Positions 10,527-19,216 of a stretch of DNA of 64,000 bases are shown one piece after another. Positions within the stretch are counted from its first letter, which is position 1. Each line of letters begins with the position of its first letter. This DNA is from Methylobacterium sp. SyP6R (GTDB lineage: Bacteria > Pseudomonadota > Alphaproteobacteria > Rhizobiales > Beijerinckiaceae), in assembly GCF_019216885.1 (NCBI RefSeq), contig NZ_JAAQRC020000001.1:4901501-4965500 (forward strand), in the 5' to 3' direction. The position numbers and the translations under genes are program-made. The notes beneath the pieces were generated by a model. It did not search any database. It was not told the origin of the DNA and saw nothing but the letters and a program-made list of their open reading frames with translations.

Positions 10527-10844
10527 CGAGCATCCTCAAGGGTTGGCGCGAGGCCTTGGTGCGGGCCCGCGCCGCGGGGGCCGCCGGGGCCGTTCTCGGA
10601 ACGGTTCCAAAGCCCGGAAGGTGCGCGAGGCTTAAACGAGCGAGTATGACGAAACAAGGGGCGTTCGCACCGCACAAAGCGCGAACGTCAATCCGACAGA
10701 TAGGGTGGCGACCGGAGCGCACAACGCCGGGAAGCCCGGGTCCGCCGGGGAGTATCGTCGCAGGCCCCTCCCCTTCCGGGGCGTTTGCCGCCGTCCGGGC
10801 GTTTTTCGCGATCCGGTCGCCGTGCTGCGGTGCAGTATAAAGTG
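10527..10844. other. Leader region of the nuo operon
   Basis: These 318 bases between nuoA and the CAP-domain gene hold no credible gene. Read on the minus strand, a TATACT hexamer is found just inside the upstream end (complement of about 10835-10840), but no convincing -35 sits at the right distance. I could not place a promoter with confidence. The nuo operon lies downstream of, and in the same direction as, the CAP-domain gene. Confidence 0.4.
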
Positions 10845-11399
10845 TCAACCGTCCGACAGGATCAGGGCCCAGAACCGCTTGTAGCGGCTCCCGGGCGCGT
10901 CGACGCGGGCGATGCCGACGCGCTTGACCTGCGGCATCAGCATGTTGCGGTTGTGCTCGGGCGAGACCTGCCAGCGCTTCAGCACCTCGTCGAAGGTGGC
11001 CGAGCCGGCGCTGAGATTCTCCGCAGCGTAGCGGCCGCCGAAGCCGGCGCGCTTGAGGCGCGCATCGAAGGTGCCGCCGACCTCGTGCGAGAGCTGTCCC
11101 GCCCGGGCATTGGCCCCGGCCTGGTAGGAGGCGGCGCGGATCAGCGAGGAATCGACGACGACCGGCCCGAGGCCGTGGCTGGCGCGATAGCGCGAGATCG
11201 CCGCCGCGGCGGCGGCCTCGTCGAGGATCACCGGCGTCGTCGGCAGGTCGGGCGTCGGCAGGATCGCCGTGCCGCTGCATCCGGCGAGTGCCAGGGCTCC
11301 GGCGGCCAGGCCCCCGGCTAGGAACGTCGTCGCGAGGCCGCGCCGCGGGACCCCTGCCACGCGAGAGGCGGGAACCGTCGAACGGAACGGATGCGACAT
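10845..11399 (-). CDS. CAP-domain (SCP/PR1-like) lipoprotein
   Basis: The product (184 aa from the ATG at 11399; a GTG at 11408 would add three residues) has a twin-arginine-free signal segment ending in a lipobox, LALAGCSG, so it should be lipid-anchored after cleavage before Cys. The rest is one CAP domain of the YkwD type found in bacterial secreted proteins. The alpha-1 segment LIRAASYQAGANARAGQLSH, the AENLSAG motif and the WQVSPEHNRNMLMP motif carry the conserved His and Glu of the CAP cavity. The biochemical role of bacterial CAP proteins is mostly unknown. A GAGTGA stretch upstream of 11399 supports that start. It is upstream of nuo in the same direction but 318 bases away. Confidence 0.85.
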   Translation of the reverse strand: MSHPFRSTVPASRVAGVPRRGLATTFLAGGLAAGALALAGCSGTAILPTPDLPTTPVILDEAAAAAAISRYRASHGLGPVVVDSSLIRAASYQAGANARAGQLSHEVGGTFDARLKRAGFGGRYAAENLSAGSATFDEVLKRWQVSPEHNRNMLMPQVKRVGIARVDAPGSRYKRFWALILSDG

Positions 11400-11489
11400 C
11401 GTCTTCACTCAAGCCCTGGACAAGCGGCGCCATGCGCGAAGCCGCCACCTGTCGGGCGATTGTGGAGATTTTCGGGGCGAGGGCCCGCC

Positions 11490-13172
11490 TCACGCCGCCC
11501 GTAAGGTCGCGAGGAAGCGGTGGACCTCGGCGCCGATGCTGGCCGATTGCCGCGCGACGGTGTCGGCGGCCTCCAGCACGTGCCGGGCGGCCGCGCCGGT
11601 GGCCTCGGCATCGAGGGCCAGGCCCTCGACCGACCCGCTGACCTGGGCGGTGCCGGCGGCGGCCTGCGCGACGCTCGACACGATCGCCTGCGTCGCGCCG
11701 ACCTGGGCCTCGACCGCGGCGGCGACCCGGGCCGAGACGCCGCTGATGGCGCGGGCCTGTGCGGCCACGTCGCCCATGGCGGCACTCGCCTGGCGGGTGG
11801 TGTGCTGGATCGCCGCGACCTGGGCCGAGATCTCCTGCGTCGCCCGGTCGGTCTGGCCGGCGAGCTCCTTCACCTCGGCGGCGACGACCGCGAAGCCGCG
11901 CCCCGCCTCGCCCGCCCGGGCCGCCTCGATCGTCGCGTTCAGCGCCAGCAGATTCGTCTGCGAGGCGACCCCGGCGATCACCGAGATCACGGTGCCGATG
12001 CGCGAAGCGGCCTCGTTGAGGCTGTACATCACCGCGGCGGTCCTGTCGGTCCCGGCCACCGCGTCCTGCGCCATCGCGGCGGCCTCGCGCACGCCGGTCC
12101 CGACCTCGGCGATCGACCGGCCGAGCCCTTCGGCCGCCTCCGCCAACCCTCCGGCCTCGCGGGATGCGGCGGCGGCGGAAGCCGCAGCGGTGCCGGCCCG
12201 GCCGACGGCCTCGGCGGCGGTGCCGGACATCGCCCGGGCGGTCGCATCGAGGTCGCGGGCCGCTTCATCGACCTGGGCCAGCACCCCCGCCACCGCGGTC
12301 TCGAAGGCCCGGACCTCCTGACTCATCTGCGCGGCGCGGCGGGCCTGCGCTTCGCTGGCGTCCCGTTCGGCCGCGAGCGCTTCGCGCTCCATGAGGACGA
12401 TCCGGAACCCGTCGATGGCCCGGGCGATTCCCCCGATCTCGTCGCGCCGGCCGGTGCCGGGCACCGCCACGTCGTAGCGGGATGCGGCGAGCGCCGCGGT
12501 GGCCCCGGTCAGGCTTTCGAGGCCGCCGACGATCGAGCGCCAGCCGAGCACGCCGAACAGGCCGACGCCGACGAGCGCCGCGCCCGCGATGGCGCAGAGC
12601 CACAGGGCATGGCGCCAGAACGCCGCGTCGATGTCGTCGATGTAGACGCCGGTGAAGATCGCGAGCTGCCACGGCGCGAAGCCCTGGATGTAGCTCAGCT
12701 TCGCGACGTGGGCGGTGCCGCCCGGGCGGGTGAACAGGTAGCGCAGGGTGCCGGGCGTACCGGATCGGGCGATGGCGGTGATGGCCTTGACGAGGAGCAT
12801 GCCGCCCGCATCCTTCAGGCCGCTCATGTCCTTGCCGATCCAGTCGGGCTTCGGCGGCATCACCAGGGCGGTGCCGGAAAAGTCGTAGACCGCGAGGTAG
12901 TTGTCGCCCTCGTAGCGCATGTCGTGGGCGCGAGCGGAGAACTGCGCCATCGCCGCGTCCCGGGTCAATGTGCCGGCCTTCACCTGCGCCTCGAGGCTCG
13001 TGGCCGCCGCGAGCGCCACGTCGGAGAGGGCACGCATCTTCGCCACCCGCTCGGCCATCAGGCTGTTGTGGTTGGCCCGCAGAGCATAGACCACCACCGC
13101 CCCGAAGCCGATCACCGCCGCCATCATCATGACGGCGAACTTCCGGCTCACGCTCGTGTTCGACCAAGACAT
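11490..13172 (-). CDS. Methyl-accepting chemotaxis protein with periplasmic Cache domain
   Basis: This is a transmembrane chemoreceptor of 560 residues. TM1 is at about residues 11-31. A periplasmic single Cache-type sensor follows (about 35-185; [20 protein letters not shown] and [16 protein letters not shown]), a fold that usually binds small organic ligands. TM2 is near 190-212 and a HAMP linker near 213-265. The cytoplasmic signalling hairpin ends the protein, with its tip sequence [20 protein letters not shown] intact, so it can contact CheA/CheW. No C-terminal CheR/CheB tether peptide is seen. The start was moved to ATG 13172 ([12 protein letters not shown]), which has GAGGA upstream; the longer frame has no support. 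No che genes are nearby. Confidence 0.92.
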   Translation of the reverse strand: MSWSNTSVSRKFAVMMMAAVIGFGAVVVYALRANHNSLMAERVAKMRALSDVALAAATSLEAQVKAGTLTRDAAMAQFSARAHDMRYEGDNYLAVYDFSGTALVMPPKPDWIGKDMSGLKDAGGMLLVKAITAIARSGTPGTLRYLFTRPGGTAHVAKLSYIQGFAPWQLAIFTGVYIDDIDAAFWRHALWLCAIAGAALVGVGLFGVLGWRSIVGGLESLTGATAALAASRYDVAVPGTGRRDEIGGIARAIDGFRIVLMEREALAAERDASEAQARRAAQMSQEVRAFETAVAGVLAQVDEAARDLDATARAMSGTAAEAVGRAGTAAASAAAASREAGGLAEAAEGLGRSIAEVGTGVREAAAMAQDAVAGTDRTAAVMYSLNEAASRIGTVISVIAGVASQTNLLALNATIEAARAGEAGRGFAVVAAEVKELAGQTDRATQEISAQVAAIQHTTRQASAAMGDVAAQARAISGVSARVAAAVEAQVGATQAIVSSVAQAAAGTAQVSGSVEGLALDAEATGAAARHVLEAADTVARQSASIGAEVHRFLATLRAA

Positions 13173-13301
13173 CGTCGATCCTCGACCCTTCGGGCGGGAC
13201 CTTACGGCAGCGATGCTTGAGATTGCCTTAGCGTCAGTTCGGCATCGCAACATGAGGTGCGAGGCTGGTAAGCGACCGAAACCGGAACGATATATGGCGA
13301 G

Positions 13302-13378
13302 TGGCGCGGGCGACGGGGCTCGAACCCGCGACCTCCGGCGTGACAGGCCGGCACTCTAACCAACTGAGCTACGCCCGC
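13302..13378 (-). tRNA. tRNA-Asp (GTC), copy 1
   Basis: A 77-nt cloverleaf with encoded CCA reads on the minus strand. The acceptor arm is GCGGGCG/CGCCCGC, the D-arm GCTCAGTTGGTTAGAGT, the anticodon loop CTGTCAC (anticodon GTC) on a CCGGC/GCCGG stem, and the T-arm GCGGGTTCGAGCCCCGT. It is the downstream-most of three tandem copies. It differs from the other two by a compensated acceptor pair and one D-loop base. Confidence 0.97.
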
Positions 13379-13431
13379 GCGGCGTGCTCGCTTCACCATG
13401 TAGCTTGCGCTGACATTCTCGCAGGGGAGAA

Positions 13432-13508
13432 TGGCGCGGACGACGGGGCTCGAACCCGCGACCTCCGGCGTGACAGGCCGGCACTCTAACCGACTGAGCT
13501 ACGTCCGC
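13432..13508 (-). tRNA. tRNA-Asp (GTC), copy 2
   Basis: A 77-nt tRNA-Asp with CCA, anticodon GTC. The acceptor arm is GCGGACG/CGTCCGC. The body is the same as copy 3 and it lies 53 bases from copy 1. The three genes are probably co-transcribed on the minus strand. Confidence 0.97.
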
Positions 13509-13553
13509 ACATGGCGCTTTGCACTACAGAAACGCCCTTTCCGATAAAGGAAG

Positions 13554-13630
13554 TGGCGCGGACGACGGGGCTCGAACCCGCGACCTCCGGCGTGACAGGC
13601 CGGCACTCTAACCGACTGAGCTACGTCCGC
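13554..13630 (-). tRNA. tRNA-Asp (GTC), copy 3
   Basis: A 77-nt tRNA-Asp with CCA, anticodon GTC, identical over the tRNA body to copy 2. It is the first of the three in the direction of transcription. The spacers between copies (53 and 45 bases) are unrelated to each other, so the array is not a simple recent tandem duplication of a larger unit. Confidence 0.97.
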
Positions 13631-13724
13631 CCGGCGTCTCGCAGTGCTGCGATGGCCGCGGTGTATGGGGAGCCCCCTACCCTGTCAAGCCGCCGGCTCA
13701 AGAAAGTCGGGAGGGGGTCGGCGC

Positions 13725-13765
13725 AGGATGGCGGGTGGGGTACCGCTCCCCTCGCCCGCCATCCT
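13725..13765. repeat. Stem-loop between tRNA-Asp array and tRNA-Val
   Basis: An 11-bp perfect inverted repeat (AGGATGGCGGG / CCCGCCATCCT) encloses a 19-base loop. It sits in the 219-base spacer between the divergent tRNA genes. It has no T-tract, so it is not an obvious terminator. The rest of the spacer shows nothing recognisable. Confidence 0.6.
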
Positions 13766-13849
13766 CCCGCCCATGGGACGCCCCGCATGCGAAGGCTCGC
13801 GACGCCGTCTTGCACTCGCGCCCCAGGCGCCTTAACGATGCCGACACCC

Positions 13850-13925
13850 GGGCGGTTAGCTCAGTTGGTAGAGCATCTCGTTTACACCGAGAGGGTCGGC
13901 GGTTCGAGCCCGTCACCGCCCACCA
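13850..13925 (+). tRNA. tRNA-Val (TAC)
   Basis: A 76-nt cloverleaf with encoded CCA. The acceptor arm is GGGCGGT/ACCGCCC with discriminator A. The D-arm is GCTCAGTTGGTAGAGC. The anticodon loop TTTACAC sits on a CTCG/CGAG stem with anticodon TAC. The T-arm is GGCGGTTCGAGCCCGTC. It is transcribed away from the tRNA-Asp array. Confidence 0.96.
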
Positions 13926-14408
13926 AATTCTTCAATGATTGAGCGCCCTCTCGCGCGCCGGCGGCCTTGTCCCGCTGGTGGATCGGCTCGATGGCCTCCG
14001 CGTCGTCGAGATTTCGCGCACCTCTGCCAAGCGGCGAGACGACGGTTTCGCCCTTGCGGCAATCCGAATGCTCCTACCCTCCCGCCTCATCCTGAGGTGC
14101 CGCGTCGCGGCCTCGAAGGAGGGCTCCAGCAATCTCCGCGACTCCTGAAGCCCTCCTTCGAGGCCCTCGATCGAAGATCGACCAACACCTCAGGATGAGG
14201 CGGGAGGGTAGAACATCCCGCACTATCTCATTGCCACAAAGACTAATGCCTTCAAAATGGCTCCCAGGCCTCGCCTCAGAGAAGATTTGAGCGCGATCCG
14301 CCCGGTCATTCGGCGCTTGCGCTGATGGGTCCCGGGTTCTCGCCTGCGGCGAGCCCCAGGATGACCCTATGAGATGGGGACGCGGAGCGTGTTTCGAGCG
14401 GCGCGCTG
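13926..14408. other. Gene-free region with palindromic repeat
   Basis: These 483 bases between tRNA-Val and tpiA hold no credible gene; the open frames here are short and have no ribosome site or family resemblance. The region contains the large nested palindrome at 14075-14210. Further right (about 14320-14370) is a GGGTCCCGGGTTCTCGCC / GGCGAGCCCCAGGATGACCC stretch of the kind repeated in Rhizobiales intergenic spaces. Confidence 0.6.
14075..14210. repeat. 136-bp nested palindromic intergenic repeat
   Basis: The outer arms are a perfect 25-bp inverted repeat (14075-14099 and 14186-14210), with core CCTCATCCTGAGGTG, itself partly self-complementary. The inner arms are a perfect 16-bp inverted repeat, GCCTCGAAGGAGGGCT (14110-14125) and its complement (14149-14164). 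Transcribed RNA would fold into one long hairpin. It resembles REP/BIME-like elements scattered in alphaproteobacterial intergenic DNA. No coding capacity is apparent. Confidence 0.85.
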
Positions 14409-15170
14409 TCAGCGATACGCCGCCGCGATCCCCAAAAAGTCCTCCGCCTTCAGGCTCGCCCCGCCGACGAGCGCGCCGTCGACATTGGCGACACCCATCA
14501 GCTCGGCGGCGTTCGAGGGCTTCACCGAGCCGCCGTAGAGGATCCGTACCTTGGCCCCTTCCTCTCCGAGGCGGCTCTCGAGCTCCTTGCGGATCAGCGC
14601 ATGGACTTGCGCCACGTCGTCCACCGTCGGGGTGAGCCCGGTGCCGATCGCCCAGACCGGCTCGTAGGCGATCACCGTGTCGGCGGCTTTAGCGCCGTCG
14701 GGGAGCGAGCCGGCGAGCTGGCCGCGCACGATCTCCAGGGTCCGGCCGGCCTCGCGCTCCTCGCGGGTCTCGCCGACGCAGATGATCGCGACCAGCCCGG
14801 CCCGGCGGGCGGCGAGCGCCTTGGCGCGGATGTCGGCGTCGCTCTCGTGGTGATAGGCCCGGCGCTCGGAATGGCCGACGATGGTCGCGGTCGCGCCGAG
14901 ATCCGCCAGCATCTCCGCCGAGACGTTGCCGGTGTAGGCCCCGTTCGCCTCGGCATGGACGTCCTGCCCGCCGACCCCGACGGGCGAACCCCTCAGCGCG
15001 GCGGCCGTCGCGCCGACCAGCGTCGCGGGCGGGCAGACCAGCACGTCGATCCGCTGCGCCAGGCCGGCATCGAGGCCGTCGCGGACCGCCTCGGCCACTT
15101 TCAGCGAGGCCGTGAGGCCGTTCATCTTCCAGTTTCCCGCCACCAGCGGGCGCGGCCGTTCGGTCGTCAT
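14409..15170 (-). CDS. tpiA: Triose-phosphate isomerase
   Basis: TpiA (253 aa, family length) interconverts dihydroxyacetone phosphate and glyceraldehyde 3-phosphate in the cytoplasm. The substrate-binding Lys is in GNWKMNG near residue 13, the catalytic His in IVGHSERR near residue 98, and the catalytic Glu in [11 protein letters not shown] near residue 169. The phosphate-binding loop [12 protein letters not shown] and GALVGGASL close the barrel. It is divergent from the PpiD-like gene, with 166 bases between the two starts that must hold both promoters. Start ATG at 15170. Confidence 0.98.
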   Translation of the reverse strand: MTTERPRPLVAGNWKMNGLTASLKVAEAVRDGLDAGLAQRIDVLVCPPATLVGATAAALRGSPVGVGGQDVHAEANGAYTGNVSAEMLADLGATATIVGHSERRAYHHESDADIRAKALAARRAGLVAIICVGETREEREAGRTLEIVRGQLAGSLPDGAKAADTVIAYEPVWAIGTGLTPTVDDVAQVHALIRKELESRLGEEGAKVRILYGGSVKPSNAAELMGVANVDGALVGGASLKAEDFLGIAAAYR

Positions 15171-15336
15171 CGTGTCTCCCCCGATCGTCGATCAAGCGTC
15201 GCCGGGTAACAGGTCCGCCGCCGGGCGGCAAACGTCCGGGGGAGGCCCGCTCTTTGCCTTGCGGCGCTTATGAGGTATCGCGGCCCGATCCGGGCGTCCC
15301 CTCGCGGCAGGCGCCCCCATGCTTTCGAGGATCGCG

Positions 15337-17241
15337 ATGCTCCAGGGGTTCCGCGCCGCCAGCCAGAGCTGGCTCGGCAAGATCGTGGTGACGGTGGTGT
15401 TCGGCCTCCTGATCGCGGGCCTCGCCATCTTCGGCATCGGCGACATTTTTCGCGGTGGCGGCAGCAACGCGGTCGCCACGGTCGGCAGCACGCAGATCCC
15501 GGCCGAGGCCCTGCGCACCGCCTACCAGAATCAGCTCCAGCGCCTGTCGCGCCAGAGCCGCCGGCCGATCACCCCGGATCAGGCGAGGGCGCTCGGCCTC
15601 GACCGGCAGGTCCTGGGCCAGCTCATCACCGAGGCCTCCCTCGACCAGAAGACCAAGGATCTGGGCCTGCGCATCCCCGACGCCGCGGTGGTGCGGCTGA
15701 TCCAGGAGGAGCCGGCCTTCAAGGGCCCGAACGGCGCCTTCGACGTCAACACCTTCCGCGATACCCTGCGCCAGGCCGGCCTGACCGAGCAGGGCTTCGT
15801 GCAGGAGCAGCGCGCCGTCGCCGCCCGCCTACAGCTCGCAGACGCGATCACCGCCGATCTGCCGGTGCCGCTGGCCGCCCGCGAGGCGATCCACCTCTAC
15901 ACCGCCGAGCGGCGAGCGGCCGCCTACTTCACCCTGCCGGATTCGGCCGCGGGCGAGATCCCGGCCCCGACCGAGGAGGAGGTCACGACCTTCTATAACG
16001 ACCGCAAGAGCGCGTTCCGGGCGCCGGAAGTCCGCAGCGTCAACCTGCTCGTCCTCGACCCTGCGACCCTGGCCAAGCCCGACGCCGTGACCGACGCGGA
16101 GGCCCGCGCCCGCTACGATTCCGAGAAGAGCAAGTTCGGCACGCCCGAGAAGCGCACGATCCAGCAGATCGTGTTCCCGAACGACGCCGACGCGGCGGCG
16201 GCTCTCGCCCGCATCCGCAGCGGCGCGGTGAGCTTCGACCAGCTCGCGACCGAGCGCGGCCTCGACGCCAAGGCGCTCGATCTCGGTACCTTCACCAAGT
16301 CCGAGCTGTTCGATCCCGCAGTGGCGGATGCCGCCTTCGCGGCCGAGCCGAACGCCGTCAGCGAGCCGGTCAAGGGCCGCTTCGGCACGGTGCTGCTGCG
16401 GGTCACGGCGGTGCAGCCCGAGGCGCGCAAGCCCTTCGACGAGGTGGCCGGCGAGGTCCGCCAGGAGGTCGCCCTCGACAAGGCCCGGGACGGGCTGGAA
16501 AAGGTCCATGACGCGATCGAGGACCAGCGCGCCGGTGCCAAGCCCCTCGCCGACATCGCCCGCGAGCAGGGCCTGCCTCTCGTCACCGTCCCGGCGGTCG
16601 ATGCGCAGGGGCGCGATCCCCAGGGCAAGGCGGTCGAGGCGATCCCCGACAAGGACACGACGCTCGCGGCGATCTTCCGCAGCGACATGGGCGCCGACAA
16701 CGAGGCCCTGCGCACCCGCTCCGGCGGCTACGTCTGGTACGACGTGACCAAGATCGACCCGGCCCACGACAAGCCGCTGGCCGAGGTCCGCGACGCCGTG
16801 GTGGCGCAGTGGAAGGCCGACGAGATCGCCCGCCGCCTCGCCGCCAAGGCGAAAGAGGCGACCGAGCGGCTCGACAAGGGCGAGGCGATCGAGGCGGTGG
16901 CGAAGTCCCTCGGCCAGGAGGCGAAGACCGCAACCGACATCGCCCGCGGCCGCGGCCGCGACGGCCTCTCCACCGAGAGCGTCGCCCGAATCTTCACGAC
17001 GCCGGTGGGCAAGGCCGGCACCGCCGCCGGCGAGGAGACCGCCAGGGTGGTGTTCCGGGTGACGAGCGCCACGGTGCCGGCCTTCGTGCCGAGCGCGCCG
17101 GCCGCGGTCGCGGTGGAGCAGCAGTACCGCACGGCTCTGGCCGACGACATCCTCGCCGAGTACATCGCCGACGTGCAGAAGCAGGCCGGCGTCTCGGTCA
17201 ACGAGGCCGCGTTCCGCCGCGCCATCGGCGGCGAGTACTGA
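15337..17241 (+). CDS. PpiD/SurA-type peptidylprolyl isomerase, membrane-anchored
   Basis: The product (634 aa) is a periplasmic folding chaperone anchored by one N-terminal helix (about residues 17-38, KIVVTVVFGLLIAGLAIFG). A SurA-N-like helical domain follows (IPAEALRTAYQNQLQRLSRQ). A parvulin-type PPIase region lies around residues 240-370 (FGTPEKRTIQQIVFPNDADA), and a long helical C-terminal part ends the protein. PpiD binds emerging outer-membrane and periplasmic proteins near the Sec channel. I prefer ATG 15337 because GAGGA precedes it by six bases; ATG 15319 would add six residues. The gene ends 4 bases before trpE, so the two are probably co-transcribed, as seen in other Rhizobiales. 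Confidence 0.9.
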   Translation: MLQGFRAASQSWLGKIVVTVVFGLLIAGLAIFGIGDIFRGGGSNAVATVGSTQIPAEALRTAYQNQLQRLSRQSRRPITPDQARALGLDRQVLGQLITEASLDQKTKDLGLRIPDAAVVRLIQEEPAFKGPNGAFDVNTFRDTLRQAGLTEQGFVQEQRAVAARLQLADAITADLPVPLAAREAIHLYTAERRAAAYFTLPDSAAGEIPAPTEEEVTTFYNDRKSAFRAPEVRSVNLLVLDPATLAKPDAVTDAEARARYDSEKSKFGTPEKRTIQQIVFPNDADAAAALARIRSGAVSFDQLATERGLDAKALDLGTFTKSELFDPAVADAAFAAEPNAVSEPVKGRFGTVLLRVTAVQPEARKPFDEVAGEVRQEVALDKARDGLEKVHDAIEDQRAGAKPLADIAREQGLPLVTVPAVDAQGRDPQGKAVEAIPDKDTTLAAIFRSDMGADNEALRTRSGGYVWYDVTKIDPAHDKPLAEVRDAVVAQWKADEIARRLAAKAKEATERLDKGEAIEAVAKSLGQEAKTATDIARGRGRDGLSTESVARIFTTPVGKAGTAAGEETARVVFRVTSATVPAFVPSAPAAVAVEQQYRTALADDILAEYIADVQKQAGVSVNEAAFRRAIGGEY

Positions 17242-17245
17242 TCCC

Positions 17246-18760
17246 GTGCTGGTCGCCCCCTCCCAAGAGGCCGCCGCGGCGGCTTATCAAGCGGGCCGCC
17301 CGGTCCTCCTGCGCGCCACGCTGGTGGCCGATCTCGAGACGCCGGTCGCCGCCTTCCTGAAGCTCAAGGCCGGCCGCGAGGGCGCGGCCTTCCTGCTCGA
17401 ATCGGTCGAGGGCGGCGCCGTCCGCGGCCGTTACTCGATGATCGGCCTCGATCCCGACCTGATCTGGCGCTGCACCGAGGGCCGGGCCGAGCGCGCCGTG
17501 GCACCCGACCTGGCGGCGTTCCGCCCCGAGGAGGCCGCCCCGCTCGACAGCCTGCGGGCGCTGATCGCCGAGAGCGCGATTCCCGCCGAACCCGGCCTGC
17601 CGCCGATGGCAGCGGGCCTGTTCGGCTATCTCGGCTACGACATGGTGCGGGAGATGGAGCGGCTCGACGCCCCCCACCCCGACCCGATCGGGGTGCCGGA
17701 CGCGATCCTGATCCGCCCGACCGTGATGGTGATCTTCGACGCGGTGCGCGACGAGATCGCCCTCGTGGCGCCGATCCGCCCTGCGCCCGGCCTGTCGGCG
17801 CGAGCCGCCTACGAGGCGGCGCTCGCGCGGCTGGAGAGCGCCGCCGACGCGCTGGAGGGCCCGCTGCCGGTCGAGGCGCGGCAGAACCCGACCGAGATCC
17901 CGGCGCCCGCCCAGGTCTCGAACATCGCGCCCGACGACTTCCTCGGCATGGTGGCGCGGGCCAAGGAGTACATCGCCGCCGGCGACATCTTCCAGGTGGT
18001 GCTGTCGCAGCGCTTCGAATCGCCGTTCACCTTGCACCCGCTGGCGCTCTACCGCGCCTTGCGCAGGGTCAATCCGGCGCCGTTCCTGTGCTACCTCGAT
18101 TTCGGCGCCTTCCAGATCGTCTGCTCCTCGCCGGAGATCCTGGTGCGGGTGCGCGACGGCGCGGTGACGATCCGGCCGATCGCCGGGACGCGGCCCCGCG
18201 GCGTGACGCCGGAACAGGACCGGGCACTCGCCGACGAGCTGCTCGCCGACCCCAAGGAGCGCTCCGAGCACCTGATGCTGCTCGATCTCGGCCGCAACGA
18301 TGTCGGCCGCGTCGCCGAGATCGGCAGCGTGCGGGTGACGGATTCGTTCTTCCTCGAATTCTACAGTCAGGTCATGCACATCGTGTCGAACGTCGAGGGC
18401 CGCCTCGACGCGCGCCACGACGCCCTCTCGGCGCTCGCCGCGGGATTTCCCGCCGGCACGGTCTCGGGCGCCCCGAAGGTGCGGGCGATGCAGATCATCG
18501 ACGAATTGGAGCGCGAGAAGCGCGGGCCCTATGGCGGCTGCATCGGCTATTTCGGGGCCGACGGCCAGATGGACACCTGCATCGTGCTGCGCACCGCCAT
18601 CGTCAAGGACGGCCGGATGCACGTCCAGGCGGGTGCGGGCATCGTGCACGATTCCGATCCGGCTTCCGAGCAGCAGGAATGCGTCAACAAGGCCAAGGCG
18701 CTGTTCCGGGCCGCGGAAGAGGCGGTGCGCTTCGCCGCCCAGGCACGGCGGGGGCAGTAG
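17246..18760 (+). CDS. trpE: Anthranilate synthase component I
   Basis: TrpE (504 aa) makes anthranilate from chorismate using ammonia delivered by TrpG. The N-terminal feedback-binding domain carries LLESVEGGAVRGRYSMIG, where tryptophan normally binds through the LLES motif. The C-terminal chorismate-binding domain has IRPIAGTRPRG, EHLMLLDLGRNDVGRV, FPAGTVSGAPKVRAM and the final GAGIVHDSDPASEQQE. It starts at GTG 17246, four bases after the PpiD stop. It is a stand-alone subunit; trpG, trpD and trpC, often next to it in other bacteria, are not in the following DNA, which is a repeat and then trpA. Confidence 0.97.
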   Translation: MLVAPSQEAAAAAYQAGRPVLLRATLVADLETPVAAFLKLKAGREGAAFLLESVEGGAVRGRYSMIGLDPDLIWRCTEGRAERAVAPDLAAFRPEEAAPLDSLRALIAESAIPAEPGLPPMAAGLFGYLGYDMVREMERLDAPHPDPIGVPDAILIRPTVMVIFDAVRDEIALVAPIRPAPGLSARAAYEAALARLESAADALEGPLPVEARQNPTEIPAPAQVSNIAPDDFLGMVARAKEYIAAGDIFQVVLSQRFESPFTLHPLALYRALRRVNPAPFLCYLDFGAFQIVCSSPEILVRVRDGAVTIRPIAGTRPRGVTPEQDRALADELLADPKERSEHLMLLDLGRNDVGRVAEIGSVRVTDSFFLEFYSQVMHIVSNVEGRLDARHDALSALAAGFPAGTVSGAPKVRAMQIIDELEREKRGPYGGCIGYFGADGQMDTCIVLRTAIVKDGRMHVQAGAGIVHDSDPASEQQECVNKAKALFRAAEEAVRFAAQARRGQ

Positions 18761-18810
18761 CGCGCGGTCGTCGTCGTAGGAGAGCTTTACGCTAGGTCGG
18801 AGAGGCGCTG

Positions 18811-19006
18811 GTTTCTCCCTCCCCCCTCTGCGGGGGAGGGTGCCCCACGGAGTGGGGCGGGAGAGGGGACGCCGCTTCCGGAAATGTCGCGACCAGGGTG
18901 ACGGGCGCCCTCTGGATAAGCGTCGCGCTGCCCCTCTCGGCGGGACTTCGTCCCGCTGCGCTCACTCCGTTCGCCACCCTCCCCCGCAGAGGGGGGAGGG
19001 GAAACC
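18811..19006. repeat. Palindromic array downstream of trpE
   Basis: The ends are a near-perfect ~31-bp inverted repeat (about 18811-18842 and 18975-19006), with core CCTCTGCGGGGGAGGGTG. Inside are smaller palindromes: GCCCCACGGAGTGGGGC near 18842, and CGGGACTTCGTCCCG near 18940. The whole 456-base trpE-trpA interval has no credible gene. The same theme, short perfect hairpins set inside a CCTCTCCCC-type frame, recurs at 30.76-31.03 kb. It would form a large branched RNA structure and may separate trpE from trpA expression. Confidence 0.75.
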
Positions 19007-19216
19007 CGCGCCTTTCCCCGAATAGCCCTGCGAATGCCGGTACACCGGCCGAGGCAGAACCTCCCTCGCCCCGCCTTTTCTCGGGCGACGGCACCTCGGC
19101 CCCCCGGCGTAAAACTTTATCTGCGGCCCCCGATGGTGTAGGCGCGGCGATCCGTTCCGCCCGCCCGCGGCGTGCGCCCTCCCCGGGGGGCGCCGCCGCC
19201 CCCGAGGTCGCCCCCG

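Noticed and set aside
7383..10649. Plus-strand open frame of 1,088 codons across nuoA-E
   Set aside because: It overlaps five certain complex I genes on the other strand and carries no recognisable domain.
11400..11489. Extra coding sequence joining the CAP lipoprotein and chemoreceptor frames
   Set aside because: A long minus-strand frame overlaps both, but it is in a different frame from either gene and has shadow composition.
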